Assembly: GCF_013415305.1 (NCBI RefSeq)
Contig: NZ_JACBXU010000002.1
Location: 124,001-188,000, forward strand
From: Pantoea sp. WMus005
Lineage (GTDB): Bacteria > Pseudomonadota > Gammaproteobacteria > Enterobacterales > Enterobacteriaceae
Reading direction: 5' to 3'
Length of the DNA: 64,000 nt
Each line of letters opens with the position of its first letter. The first letter of the stretch is position 1. The notes under the pieces were generated by a model. The model saw only the letters and a program-made list of their open reading frames with translations, did not search any database and was not told the DNA's origin. The translations under genes were made by a program, and so were the position numbers. This document shows positions 18,690-28,874 of this stretch, piece after piece.

Positions 18690-18824
18690 AGTGGGATTCC
18701 TTTTTGATTTAACCGCTTAAGTATAGAAGCCGAAACGCTGTTTTTGGCAGCATGGGCACGAGATTGTTTGCCGCAGGCATTGCAGGTAGACTTCCCCACC
18801 TAATTTGTATCAGGAGTCATCACC

Positions 18825-19802
18825 ATGAGCGAAACGGCAAGCTGGCAACCAAGCGCATCCATCGCCAATTTGTTAAAACGCGCCGCTATTTTAGCAGAAG
18901 TGCGTCGTTTCTTTGCCGATCGCGGCGTGCTGGAAGTGGATACGCCGGCGATGAGTCAGGCGACCATTACCGATATCCATCTGGTGCCATTTCAGACGCG
19001 TTTTGTCGGACCTGGCGCTTCGCAGGGGCGCGATCTCTGGCTGATGACCAGCCCGGAATATCATATGAAACGTCTGCTGGCGGCCGGCAGTGGACCGATC
19101 TACCAGATGGCGCGTAGCTTCCGCAATGAAGAAGCGGGACGCCATCATAACCCGGAATTCACCATGCTGGAGTGGTACCGGCCGCATTACGACATGTACC
19201 GTCTGATGAACGAAGTCGACGATCTGATGCAGCAGGTGCTTGAGTGTGATAGCGCGGAGTCGCTCTCCTATCAGCAGGCATTTATCCGCCATCTCGAGCT
19301 TGACCCGCTATCTGCGGATAAAGCGCAGTTGCGTGAAGCGGCTGAGAAGCTGGGTGAAGGCGAGCTGGCGCGGGCAGAAGAGGATCGCGATACCTTACTG
19401 ATGCTGCTATTTATGCTGGGCGTAGAACCGAAGATTGGTCAGGATAAACCCTGCTTTGTTTACCATTTCCCGGCCAGCCAGGCTGCACTGGCAGAGATCA
19501 GTACGGAAGATCACCGCGTGGCAGAACGCTTCGAGGTCTATTACAAGGGCATTGAGCTGGCGAACGGTTTCCGTGAACTGACCGACAGCCGCGAGCAGCG
19601 TCAGCGCTTTGAGCAGGATAACCGTCGCCGTGCGGCGCGTAATCTGCCTGTACATCCTATTGATACTTATCTGCTGGATGCGCTGGCGCATGGTATGCCA
19701 GCCTGTTCCGGGGTCGCGCTGGGTATTGATCGCCTGATCATGCTGGCATTGAAAGCGGAGTCATTGAGTGAGGTGATCGCGTTTCCGGTTGATCGTTGCT
19801 AA
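18825..19802 (+). CDS. epmA: EF-P (R)-beta-lysine ligase EpmA
   Basis: EpmA (325 residues, as in E. coli) is a paralogue of the class II lysyl-tRNA synthetase catalytic core, without the anticodon domain. It attaches beta-lysine to K34 of EF-P. Class II motifs are visible: motif 1 [13 protein letters not shown], motif 2 [23 protein letters not shown] and motif 3 [14 protein letters not shown]. Only 135 nt separate it from blc, so the ampC-frdDCBA block that intervenes in E. coli is missing. Confidence 0.97.
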   Translation: MSETASWQPSASIANLLKRAAILAEVRRFFADRGVLEVDTPAMSQATITDIHLVPFQTRFVGPGASQGRDLWLMTSPEYHMKRLLAAGSGPIYQMARSFRNEEAGRHHNPEFTMLEWYRPHYDMYRLMNEVDDLMQQVLECDSAESLSYQQAFIRHLELDPLSADKAQLREAAEKLGEGELARAEEDRDTLLMLLFMLGVEPKIGQDKPCFVYHFPASQAALAEISTEDHRVAERFEVYYKGIELANGFRELTDSREQRQRFEQDNRRRAARNLPVHPIDTYLLDALAHGMPACSGVALGIDRLIMLALKAESLSEVIAFPVDRC

Positions 19803-19841
19803 TTGGTTATTAACAAACGATGACGGAAGCGTGGAAAGGGT

Positions 19842-19928
19842 TGGCCCGGATGAAGAGCAAAGCGTCCGAGCCATGATGGCGAGGCCGACAGCCATGGATG
19901 GCGGCCTTCTTTGCGATCAGCTGGGCCA
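19842..19928. repeat. Nested dyad element at the epmA/degS junction
   Basis: Between the convergent epmA and degS stops lies an 87-nt dyad. TGGCCC (19842-19847) pairs with GGGCCA (19923-19928), and GCAAAG (19857-19862) with CTTTGC (19909-19914). Inside are two imperfect direct copies of GCCATG(G)ATGGCG (19870-19886 and 19891-19906). There is no T tract, so it is not a simple terminator. It looks like an interspersed palindromic repeat, but other copies cannot be shown from this window. Confidence 0.5.
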
Positions 19929-19952
19929 TCCCTGACCTGGCTCGGGTTTTAG

Positions 19953-21014
19953 TTAGTTACTATTGTCCGGAAACTCCTGAATGGTCACCGGCAGCGTGAG
20001 TTTCTGATCGTTTCGCAGCACCTGCACATCAATGACTGAACCCGGACGAATTTCTGCCACCTGATCCATCGTCTCCTGCGCGGAGATGGCCGGCTTGCCG
20101 TTTACGCTGAGCAGAACATCGTTGGCCTGAATCCCGGCTTTATCCGCAGGTCCATCTGGCGTGACCACGCTGACAATGATGCCCTGAACCCGATCCAGAT
20201 TGCTGCCCTGTCCGTGCAGCGGCGGCAACTCACGCCCGGTAATGCCAATATAGCCGCGGATCACCCGACCATCACGAATCAGCTTATCCATGATTTTTGA
20301 CGCTAAGACGGTTGGAATGGCGAAACCAATCCCTTCCGGCGTTTCACCATCATTACTTTTATCAAAAGTCAGGGTGTTAATGCCCATCAACTCGCCGAGC
20401 GAGTTAATCAGCGCGCCGCCGGAGTTACCCTGGTTGATTGAGGCATCGGTCTGCAGAAAATTCTGTCGGCCTGATGAACTCAGGCCTATGCGGCCCGTGG
20501 CGCTGATAATACCCTGTGTCACCGTCTGACCGAGGTTATAGGGGTTGCCGATCGCCATCACCACATCACCAATATGCGGCTGCCGGTTTGGATTAATCGG
20601 AATCACGGGCAGGCCAGAGGCCGTAATCTTGAGAACCGCCAGATCGGTCATTCCATCGGAACCCACCAGTGTCGCTTCAAAGAAGCGGCCATCCTGCAGC
20701 GCCACGATAATTTGATCAGCATTGTTGATCACATGTTTGTTAGTGAGGATGTAGCCTTTTACATTCATGATCACCCCGGAACCCAGGGTCGTGATGCCAC
20801 GATTGTTGTTGCCGTGGGCGCTACGATTGTAAACATTCACAACGGCAGGCACGGCGCGGCGCACCCCTTGATTGAAGCTAAAGGGCGTTTCGTCGGTAAT
20901 GTTTTCGTGGTTATAGAGGGCGTCGCTGCCCATACGCAGTGCAGGCAGTGCTGCGAGCAAAATACCCGCCACAATCAGGCCCAGCACCACGGCACGCAAA
21001 AGTTTAAGAAACAT
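19953..21014 (-). CDS. degS: Periplasmic serine endoprotease DegS
   Basis: DegS (353 residues) is anchored by one N-terminal membrane segment (residues ~5-24) with its protease and PDZ domains in the periplasm. Misfolded porin C-termini bind the PDZ and trigger cleavage of RseA, which frees sigma-E. The trypsin-like triad is H94 (TNKHVIN), D124 (MTDLAVLKI) and S198 (GNSGG). A single PDZ domain occupies ~255-345. It follows degQ with 89 nt between, as in E. coli. Confidence 0.97.
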   Translation of the reverse strand: MFLKLLRAVVLGLIVAGILLAALPALRMGSDALYNHENITDETPFSFNQGVRRAVPAVVNVYNRSAHGNNNRGITTLGSGVIMNVKGYILTNKHVINNADQIIVALQDGRFFEATLVGSDGMTDLAVLKITASGLPVIPINPNRQPHIGDVVMAIGNPYNLGQTVTQGIISATGRIGLSSSGRQNFLQTDASINQGNSGGALINSLGELMGINTLTFDKSNDGETPEGIGFAIPTVLASKIMDKLIRDGRVIRGYIGITGRELPPLHGQGSNLDRVQGIIVSVVTPDGPADKAGIQANDVLLSVNGKPAISAQETMDQVAEIRPGSVIDVQVLRNDQKLTLPVTIQEFPDNSN

Positions 21015-21103
21015 GGTGTTAAATCACGCCAGGGGAGATCGCAGGGGAGAATAGCATGAGAGCGGCGGACACACACGCGCTTGTGTCCGCCGTAATGCGA
21101 GGT

Positions 21104-22477
21104 TTATCTCAGCAACAGATAGATAGTTTCATCGCCGCGTACCACATTCAGTGCCAGTACCGGCGGTTTCCCTTCCAGGATTTTACGCAGTTCAGCAATG
21201 TTCTGAACACGGCTGCGGTTAACGCCGATAATCACATCATCTTTCTGCAGGCCAACCTGTTCAGCCGGTGTGCCTTTTTCGAGGGTATCGACTTTCACGC
21301 CTTTATCACCTGTCTTCGTCTGTCCATCACTCAGGGTTGCGCCCTGAAGTGCAGGTGACATCAGCTGTGCGCTGGCAGTAGTCTGCGAACTCTGCTCCAG
21401 CGTAACGGTAACCGTTAATGGCTTACCTTCACGCAGCAGGCCAAGCTTAACCTGCTCGCCTGGTGGCGTGGTGCCCACTTTTACGCGCAGCTCTGCGAAG
21501 CTGGTAATTGGCTTATCGTTGATTGAAGTAATGATATCGCCTGACTTCACGCCCGCTTTCTGCGCGGCAGATTGCGGTAAGACTTCAGAAACAAAGGCAC
21601 CGCGCTGTGCATCGACATTGAACGCTTTAGCCATGTCGGCCGTCATTTCGGTACCTTTGATGCCGAGCTGACCGCGCTTCACTTCACCATATTTGATCAG
21701 CTGCTGCGCGAGGTTCATCGCCATATCACTAGGGATAGCAAAGCCGATGCCGATGTTACCGCCGCTTGAGGCGAGAATAGCGGTATTAATACCGATCAGC
21801 TCGCCGTTAAGGTTGACCAGCGCGCCGCCTGAGTTACCGCGGTTGATGGCAGCATCGGTCTGAATAAAGTTTTCCAGCCCCTCCAGGTTCAGTCCGCTGC
21901 GGCCCAGCGCAGAGATAATCCCGGAAGTGGCAGTCTGTCCCAGACCAAACGGGTTACCGATCGCTACCGCGAAATCACCGACTTTCAGCTGATCAGAGTC
22001 CGCGACTTTTACCTGCGTAAGGTTTTTTGCGCCCTGAATCTGAATCAGCGCGATATCGGTCTGCTCATCATGGCCGATCAGTTTGGCTTCATATTCGCTG
22101 CCGTCGCCAAGCTGTACGTTGATTTTATCTGCACCGTTGACCACGTGATTGTTGGTCAGCACGTAGCCTTTAGCGGCATCAATGATGACGCCAGAACCCA
22201 GGCCTTCAAACGGCTGTGGCTGACTGTTTCCGCCGGGCATCTGGCCGAAAAAGCGTTTCAGCGGTTCAGGAATATCCTGAGCCTGCGCACCCGAATCAGT
22301 GCCTTCAACGTGAACACTGACCACGGCGGGTAACACTTTCTCCAGCATCGGTGCCAGACTCGGCAGCGGCTGGCCGGCAATTTGTGCTGGCAGCGTTGCC
22401 ATCGCGTCTGGCGCGGCGGCAAGACTCATCCCAATACTCAGGGCTAATGCGCTAAACAGGCGTGCTTGTTTTTTCAT
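21104..22477 (-). CDS. degQ: Periplasmic serine endoprotease DegQ
   Basis: DegQ (457 residues) is a soluble periplasmic DegP-family protease and chaperone. The signal peptide ends near A27 (DAMA-TLP). The catalytic triad is H111 (TNNHVVN), D141 (QTDIALIQI) and S216 (RGNSGG). Two PDZ domains follow at ~260-350 and ~370-455. The LA loop is shorter than in DegP, which supports DegQ over DegP, as does its place beside degS. Confidence 0.95.
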   Translation of the reverse strand: MKKQARLFSALALSIGMSLAAAPDAMATLPAQIAGQPLPSLAPMLEKVLPAVVSVHVEGTDSGAQAQDIPEPLKRFFGQMPGGNSQPQPFEGLGSGVIIDAAKGYVLTNNHVVNGADKINVQLGDGSEYEAKLIGHDEQTDIALIQIQGAKNLTQVKVADSDQLKVGDFAVAIGNPFGLGQTATSGIISALGRSGLNLEGLENFIQTDAAINRGNSGGALVNLNGELIGINTAILASSGGNIGIGFAIPSDMAMNLAQQLIKYGEVKRGQLGIKGTEMTADMAKAFNVDAQRGAFVSEVLPQSAAQKAGVKSGDIITSINDKPITSFAELRVKVGTTPPGEQVKLGLLREGKPLTVTVTLEQSSQTTASAQLMSPALQGATLSDGQTKTGDKGVKVDTLEKGTPAEQVGLQKDDVIIGVNRSRVQNIAELRKILEGKPPVLALNVVRGDETIYLLLR

Positions 22478-22587
22478 TGCTACAACGCTCTCGCTGCAAA
22501 AGGTGGGAGGAATTAATCAATGTGACAGTCGTTTGCGGTCAGGGTTCGCAAAATCAGTGGGCGCAGACAGGCTACGCCCCAAAATGA

Positions 22588-22989
22588 TTAGTCGCGGGCA
22601 GGGCGCTCGCCACGCAGTAAACCCGATGCGCCTTCAGAATAGTCGCGCGGCATCTGCACCGGGACCTGATCGTTGTCCGCTTCAGCTTCAGTCAACTGGT
22701 AGGCAAACGGATTTTTCTGTCCAGGCAGATTTGGCAGCAGGTCATTGGATCCTTTTGCCATGTGCTGATAAAGCTGACGATAATCACGTGCCATGTTATC
22801 CAGCAGCTCCGCGCTCTGCGCGAAGTGGTTGGTCAGCTCTTCGCGATAATCAGCCAGCTCCGCTTTCGATTTTTCCAGCTCGTACTGCATGCTGCGCTGC
22901 TCGCGCAGCTTCTTGTTGCCAAAACGCATGGCTACTGCGCCGACAATAATACCTACCACTAAACCAATTAGCCCGTATTCCCAGGTCAT
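22588..22989 (-). CDS. zapG: Cell-division/envelope protein ZapG (YhcB)
   Basis: The start at 22989 (MTWEYGLIGLVVGIIVGAVA) gives 133 residues, as in E. coli (132). The longer frame to 23040 adds 17 residues without support. One N-terminal membrane helix (~4-22) precedes a long coiled coil (~27-75, REQRSMQYELEKSKAELADY) and a conserved C-terminal PVQMPRDYSEGASGLL motif. YhcB/ZapG interacts with division and elongation proteins in E. coli. It is divergent from zapE. Confidence 0.94.
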   Translation of the reverse strand: MTWEYGLIGLVVGIIVGAVAMRFGNKKLREQRSMQYELEKSKAELADYREELTNHFAQSAELLDNMARDYRQLYQHMAKGSNDLLPNLPGQKNPFAYQLTEAEADNDQVPVQMPRDYSEGASGLLRGERPARD

Positions 22990-23167
22990 AATGACTCCCG
23001 TGTTATTTCCATTGTTCCGTAGGGCATTGCACCATTTCAATAATAGTCACTATACCCGTTAATCTTATGGATGTGGAACTCCGGAGCAGCATGGCTTAGT
23101 GTAGAACGGCCTTTTTTTCAGCAACCGTGGTATGAATCAGACACCATTCAGGGACTTTGAAACAAAA

Positions 23168-24295
23168 ATGCAAACCTCAACTCCGCTTGCACGCTATGAG
23201 CAGGCGCTGTCGCAGGGCGAATTCAGGCCCGATGACGTACAACGTGAAGCAATTACCCGATTAGACGCGCTACAGCAGGCGCTGGTTGCCCGGCAACAAT
23301 CTGCCGCGCCTGCCACATCCGGCCTGCTTGGTCGCCTGTCAAAATTGATCGGTAAAGAGAAAAATGAAACGCCACAACCGGTACGTGGGCTCTATATGTG
23401 GGGCGGTGTCGGTCGCGGTAAGACCTGGGTCATGGATCTCTTTTTTCAGTCTATTCCTGGCAATCGCAAACTGCGTCTGCACTTTCACCGCTTTATGCTG
23501 CGGGTGCATGAAGAGCTGACGCAGCTTCAGGGTCAAAGCGATCCGTTACTGATTATTGCGGACAAATTCAAAGCCGAAACCGATATCCTTTGTTTTGATG
23601 AGTTTTTTGTCTCCGATATCACCGATGCGATGCTGCTGGGCACGCTGATGGAAGCGCTGTTTGAACGCGGCATCGCTTTAGTGGCCACCTCAAACATTCC
23701 ACCTGACGATCTCTATCGTAATGGTTTGCAGCGTGCGCGTTTCCTGCCTGCCATAGAGCAGATAAAACGGCACTGTGATGTGATGAACGTCGAAGCCGGT
23801 ATCGACTACCGGTTACGCACGCTGACTTCCGCACACTTGTGGAACTATCCGCTGAACCCGGAAACGCACGCTGAAATGACGCGAATGTTTAAGGCGTTGT
23901 CGGGAAGCCAGCCCGAAGAGGCGCCGGTCCTGGAGATTAATCACCGCCAGATGCCGACGCTGGGGGTCAGCGAAGGCGTGCTGGCGATTAACTTCACGAC
24001 GCTGTGCGGTGAAGGGCGCAGCCAGCATGATTATATTGCGCTGTCGCGCCGTTTTCACAGCGTGCTGCTGTATGACGTGCCGGTGATGATTTACAAAACC
24101 GAAGACCAGGCGCGCCGTTTCCTGGCGCTGGTGGATGAGTTCTACGAACGTCATGTGAAGCTGGTGGTCGCGGCGGAGACGTCACTGACCGAGATTTATC
24201 AGGGCACGCGGCTGAAATTCGAATACCAGCGCTGTTTATCCCGTCTTCAGGAGATGCAGAGCGAAGAGTATCTGCGTTTGCCGCACCTGCCGTGA
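23168..24295 (+). CDS. zapE: Cell-division ATPase ZapE
   Basis: ZapE is an AFG1-like ATPase that associates with the Z-ring during constriction under anaerobic or heat stress. Starting at 23168 gives 375 residues, the E. coli length. An ATG at 23132 would add 12. Walker A GGVGRGKT occupies residues 79-86, and Walker B follows as ILCFDEFFVSD. RxxFLPAI and the C-terminal SRLQEMQSEEYL are conserved. It is followed by the L13 operon leader. Confidence 0.94.
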   Translation: MQTSTPLARYEQALSQGEFRPDDVQREAITRLDALQQALVARQQSAAPATSGLLGRLSKLIGKEKNETPQPVRGLYMWGGVGRGKTWVMDLFFQSIPGNRKLRLHFHRFMLRVHEELTQLQGQSDPLLIIADKFKAETDILCFDEFFVSDITDAMLLGTLMEALFERGIALVATSNIPPDDLYRNGLQRARFLPAIEQIKRHCDVMNVEAGIDYRLRTLTSAHLWNYPLNPETHAEMTRMFKALSGSQPEEAPVLEINHRQMPTLGVSEGVLAINFTTLCGEGRSQHDYIALSRRFHSVLLYDVPVMIYKTEDQARRFLALVDEFYERHVKLVVAAETSLTEIYQGTRLKFEYQRCLSRLQEMQSEEYLRLPHLP

Positions 24296-24324
24296 GAATA
24301 AACCGGATAAATACCGAAATAGGG

Positions 24325-24354
24325 TTCGATTTTTGTAACCGACTTCTCTATAAT
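24325..24354 (+). promoter_or_regulatory. rplM-rpsI promoter
   Basis: A perfect TATAAT (24349-24354) lies 18 nt after TTCGAT (24325-24330). The start would leave a leader of about 160 nt before rplM. L13 is reported to repress its own operon in E. coli through this leader, so the region may fold into an L13-binding structure. Confidence 0.7.
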
Positions 24355-24474
24355 CTTGCGACCCCACGTTACAGCAGAAGATTTTTTTCCCAAATCCTCT
24401 GTGTTCCAGTAACTCTATCCGAAGGGGTGGCTTGCTGGTCAAAATGGTCGTGTGAGCCTCATTCGTTTACTTAA

Positions 24475-25359
<885 letters not shown>

Positions 25360-25391
25360 TTGTTTGCAGCTCCGGCTGCGACAATTGGCTC

Positions 25392-25417
25392 AAAAAACCC
25401 GCTTCGGCGGGTTTTTT
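25392..25417 (+). terminator. rplM-rpsI terminator
   Basis: CCCGC-TTCG-GCGGG (25398-25411) is flanked by A6 and T6, a textbook UUCG-capped terminator. The remaining ~270 nt to sspA hold no gene. TAAACT (25516-25521) and TAAAAT (25506-25511) are possible -10 boxes, followed by a GC-rich leader of about 160 nt. Confidence 0.95.
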
Positions 25418-25689
25418 ATTTTCGGCCTCGCCACGACTCCTCGCGAAAACCGTAACGTCACGCTCATTTTACCTGCAAAGATTCATTCCACGCCCACAAG
25501 CAGCCTAAAATCTGGTAAACTCTGTGTCACTTTGCGCCCGCAGGCCGGTGCGTTATGCGCCTTCCCACTGTCGGGGCGTCAGTATCTACGGCGCGGCTAA
25601 CCAGGTTGCGTGCGAGTTCGATAAGCTGGTGAATCGCCGTGTGGTTGGCTATTCGCAGTATCTTTTTGTGAACAAACTTGGAGGTTTTC

Positions 25690-26331
25690 ATGGCTGTCGC
25701 TGCCAACAAACGTTCGGTAATGACGCTGTTTTCTGGTCCTACTGACATTTTCAGCCATCAGGTGCGTATTGTCCTGGCGGAGAAGGGTGTCAGCGTAGAG
25801 ATCGAGCAGGTCGAAATGGATAACCTGCCGCAGGATCTGATTGACCTCAATCCGTATCGCACGGTACCGACGCTGGTAGATCGTGAGCTGACGCTGTATG
25901 AATCACGCATCATCATGGAATATTTGGATGAGCGCTTCCCGCATCCGCCACTGATGCCCGTTTACCCGGTTGCCCGTGGTGATAGTCGTCTGATGATGCA
26001 TCGTATCGAGCAGGACTGGTACAGCCTGATGAGGAAAGTCGAGAACAGCACGGGTCAGGAAGCTGAAGCAGCACGCAAGCAACTGCGTGAAGAGCTCCTG
26101 GCTATCGCCCCACTGTTTGGTCGTACGCCTTACTTCATGAGCGAAGAGTTCAGTCTGGTCGATTGCTATTTGGCTCCGCTGTTATGGCGTTTGCCGTCAA
26201 TGGGCATCGATTTAATTGGCTCAGGTTCAAAAGAGCTGAAAGGCTATATGAATCGCGTATTTGAGCGTGACTCTTTCCTCGCTTCATTAACTGAAGCTGA
26301 ACGTGAAATGCGCCTGCAAGCCCGGGCTTAA
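25690..26331 (+). CDS. sspA: Stringent starvation protein A
   Basis: SspA (213 residues) is an RNA-polymerase-binding protein with a GST fold but no GST activity. It helps stationary-phase acid tolerance and lowers H-NS levels. The start at 25690 (MAVAANKRSVMTLFSGPTDI) has TTGGAGG upstream. The thioredoxin-like domain (~10-85) includes NPYRTVPTLVDRELTL and ESRIIMEYLDERFPHPPLMP. The PHP pocket that contacts sigma70 in E. coli is present. It is 3 nt from sspB. Confidence 0.97.
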   Translation: MAVAANKRSVMTLFSGPTDIFSHQVRIVLAEKGVSVEIEQVEMDNLPQDLIDLNPYRTVPTLVDRELTLYESRIIMEYLDERFPHPPLMPVYPVARGDSRLMMHRIEQDWYSLMRKVENSTGQEAEAARKQLREELLAIAPLFGRTPYFMSEEFSLVDCYLAPLLWRLPSMGIDLIGSGSKELKGYMNRVFERDSFLASLTEAEREMRLQARA

Positions 26332-26334
26332 CGT

Positions 26335-26820
26335 ATGGAAATGTCGCAACTTACTGCACGTCGTCCCTATCTGCTGCGCGCCTTCTATGACTGGTTGCTC
26401 GACAATCAGCTGACGCCGCATCTGGTGGTCGATATTAATCTGCCGGGTGTGCAGGTGCCGCTGGAGTATGCGCGTGATGGCCAGATTGTTCTGAACATTG
26501 CGCCACGTGCTGTCGGTAACCTCGATCTGGCAAATGATCAGGTGTCGTTCAACGCCCGTTTTGGTGGCGTTCCGCGCCAGGTTAACGTGCCGATGGCGGC
26601 GATTCTGGCAATCTATGCACGTGAAAATGGTGCCGGGACAATGTTTGAACCGGAACCGGCTTACGAGCTGGGTATGCAGGAGACGTCAGAGGGTCAGGAA
26701 GAGACCATGATGTCGGTGATTGATGGTGATCGTCCTGACGATGCCAGCGATGACGAGACGCCGCCTGATGACGATCCACCGCCACGTGGTGGACGACCTT
26801 CACTGCGCGTAGTGAAATAG
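26335..26820 (+). CDS. sspB: ClpXP adaptor SspB
   Basis: SspB (161 residues) tethers ssrA-tagged proteins and RseA fragments to ClpXP. The folded substrate-binding domain (~1-112) contains RPYLLRAFYDWLLDNQLTPH and FNARFGGVPRQVNVP. A disordered acidic linker (DDASDDETPPDDDPPP) leads to the ClpX-binding tail GGRPSLRVVK. It is translationally close to sspA. Confidence 0.97.
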   Translation: MEMSQLTARRPYLLRAFYDWLLDNQLTPHLVVDINLPGVQVPLEYARDGQIVLNIAPRAVGNLDLANDQVSFNARFGGVPRQVNVPMAAILAIYARENGAGTMFEPEPAYELGMQETSEGQEETMMSVIDGDRPDDASDDETPPDDDPPPRGGRPSLRVVK

Positions 26821-26836
26821 CCGTGATGTAACAGTG

Positions 26837-26866
26837 AATACCCGTCCATGCGACGGGTATTTTTTT
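26837..26866 (+). terminator. sspAB terminator
   Basis: AATACCCGTC (26837-26846), a CATGC loop and GACGGGTATT (26852-26861) are followed by T5. It lies 16 nt after the sspB stop. Confidence 0.93.
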
Positions 26867-26879
26867 GCCTGTCATCCAT

Positions 26880-26915
26880 AAAAAAATCCGGCTGCCTGCG
26901 CAAGCCGGATTTTTT
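26880..26915 (-). terminator. Terminator of the glutamate-synthase/diflavin unit
   Basis: AATCCGGCT (26885-26893) and AGCCGGATT (26903-26911) form a 9-bp stem. On the minus strand a run of six to seven T follows. It lies 16 nt past the diflavin reductase stop and can act in both directions because A and T runs flank both sides. Confidence 0.9.
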
Positions 26916-26931
26916 CAGCAGACCTTCGCGG

Positions 26932-28689
26932 TTAATAGACGTCGCGCAGGTAGCGTTTCTCTTTCTTCAGCTGATCGACGTAGTCCGCAGCGCGCTCGGT
27001 GGAGAGACCACCAAACTGGCGAACCACTTCATACAACGCGTTATCCACATCCTTCGCCATACGTGAGGCATCGCCACAGACGTAGAAGTAAGCGCCTTCC
27101 TGCAGCCAGGCGTAAAGCTCAGCGCCCTGTTCCAGCATCCGGCTCTGTACGTAGATTTTCTTCTCCTGATCGCGTGAAAATGCAAGATCCAGACGCGTCA
27201 GCAAGCCGTTATCCCGCCAGGCAAGTAACTCATCCTGATAGATGAAGTCATGTTCCTGATGCTGATCGCCGAAGAAGAGCCAGTTTTTCCCCTGCGCGCC
27301 AGTTGCCTGGCGCTCCTGCAGGAAGGCACGGAATGGCGCGATACCGGTGCCCGGCCCCACCATGATTAGCGGTGCGCTGTTATTAGCCGGCACGCGGAAC
27401 GATTTATTAGGTGAGATAAAGATGGCGGGCTTCTCGCCACGACGCACACGCTCGGCCAGGTAGGTCGAGCAGACGCCACCGCGATTACGGCCGCCACTGT
27501 GATAACGCACTGAGGCAACAGTCAGATGCACCTGGTTAGGATGGGCCTTAGAACTGGATGAAATGGAGTAAGCACGATGCTGCAGCGGACGCAGCAGAGC
27601 GACAAACTCAGGCACTGCCAGCGTGCGCGTCAGCTCAAGCTGCAGCAGGTCGAGGGTATCTTTGCCCCACAGCCACACGCCCAGCGCATCTTTATCATCA
27701 TGCTGTAACACATGACGCAATTCCTGGTTGGTGGTGTTCTGTCCGACCCATTCAATCAATTTGCGCGACGGCTCAGAAATCTCAAACTGATAGGTCAGCA
27801 GGTCGCCGAGGCTGCGGTCAAAGCCAGGCACCGGCGTCTGGTAATCAGCATTAAGCTGCGTCAGCAGCAGGCTCACCAGTGAGGGTTCGTTGACCGGAAT
27901 CACGCCCAGCGCATCGCCCGCTTCATACTTCAGGCCACTGTCAGACAGGTCGAATTCGAAATGACGAATATCTTTGGCTGACTGTTCGCCTGATAAACGC
28001 TTGTTGGTGATCAGCGCGGCGGCATAGGGATTCGATTTATTGCTACCCGGAATGACTGGCGCTTCAGGCGCGCTCTCCAGCACGGTGCCGCTGCTGCCGG
28101 CGCTGGCAGCAAACTGTGGCATTGAGCTGTTCAGCCATTCGCTGGAAGGCTCTTCATAGTCGATATCACAATCGATACGATCAACCACACGTTTCGCACC
28201 CAGCTGCTCAAGGCGCATATCAATGAACTTGCCCGCCTGACAGAAGCCATCGTAGCCGGTATCACCGATCGCCAGCACGGCAAAATGCATCTGCTCCAGA
28301 CGCGGAGCGGTACTGGCAGAGATCGCATCCCAGAACAGCTGCGCGTTGTCCGGCATTTCACCTTCGCCATAGGTCGAGGTAACGATCAGCACATGGCGCA
28401 TGGTGGCAAATACGTCGACATCGACATCGCCCAGCGCCTGAACCACGGGCACCAGCCCTTTGGCCCGGGCAGATTTCGCTGCGGTCTGCGCCAGTGCTTC
28501 GGCATTGCCGGTCTGTGAGCCGTAAAGAATATGAAGTTGCGTAGTGGCGGCTGCGCCCGTACCTGCGGCGGGTTGCTGTTTGTCTTCCAGTACCAGCAAA
28601 CGGGAGTGAAGCCCCGCAAGAAAGCCAGCCAGCCAGTACTTCTGATCGCCATTAAAAGGTGCATCTTCTGGAATATAAGGAATTTTCAT
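26932..28689 (-). CDS. CysJ-like diflavin reductase (FMN/FAD/NADPH), adjacent to the GltB-like gene
   Basis: This 585-residue protein has the full architecture of sulfite reductase flavoprotein CysJ (599 in E. coli). It has an N-terminal linker and then a flavodoxin domain (~50-195, HILYGSQTGNAEAL and TSTYGEGEMPDNA). The FAD domain has RAYSISSSS near 370 and GGVCSTYLAERV near 405. The NADPH domain has MVGPGTGIAPFRAFLQER near 440 and YVCGDASRMAKDV near 535, with the terminal aromatic DVY. cysI and cysH, the normal partners of cysJ, are not here. The gene instead lies 185 nt downstream of the GltB-like gene on the same strand, with no clear terminator between. It may pass NADPH electrons to that synthase (inference), or be a stray CysJ paralogue. 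Confidence 0.9.
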   Translation of the reverse strand: MKIPYIPEDAPFNGDQKYWLAGFLAGLHSRLLVLEDKQQPAAGTGAAATTQLHILYGSQTGNAEALAQTAAKSARAKGLVPVVQALGDVDVDVFATMRHVLIVTSTYGEGEMPDNAQLFWDAISASTAPRLEQMHFAVLAIGDTGYDGFCQAGKFIDMRLEQLGAKRVVDRIDCDIDYEEPSSEWLNSSMPQFAASAGSSGTVLESAPEAPVIPGSNKSNPYAAALITNKRLSGEQSAKDIRHFEFDLSDSGLKYEAGDALGVIPVNEPSLVSLLLTQLNADYQTPVPGFDRSLGDLLTYQFEISEPSRKLIEWVGQNTTNQELRHVLQHDDKDALGVWLWGKDTLDLLQLELTRTLAVPEFVALLRPLQHRAYSISSSSKAHPNQVHLTVASVRYHSGGRNRGGVCSTYLAERVRRGEKPAIFISPNKSFRVPANNSAPLIMVGPGTGIAPFRAFLQERQATGAQGKNWLFFGDQHQEHDFIYQDELLAWRDNGLLTRLDLAFSRDQEKKIYVQSRMLEQGAELYAWLQEGAYFYVCGDASRMAKDVDNALYEVVRQFGGLSTERAADYVDQLKKEKRYLRDVY

Positions 28690-28874
28690 GGGTACTTTTA
28701 CTCAATCCCGTTCTCGCCCGATATCAGTGGCATTGTCCGGTGTGAAAGCCGTTCCGCTTTCCCACGCCGCAGTTTTTGCAGCAGGGGAGAGCGGTTCTGC
28801 ATCTGTCCGGTACAACGATTAATCCGGGCAATGATCAATTAATAATATTCAGTTCAGCCTGAGCAGTATCACTG

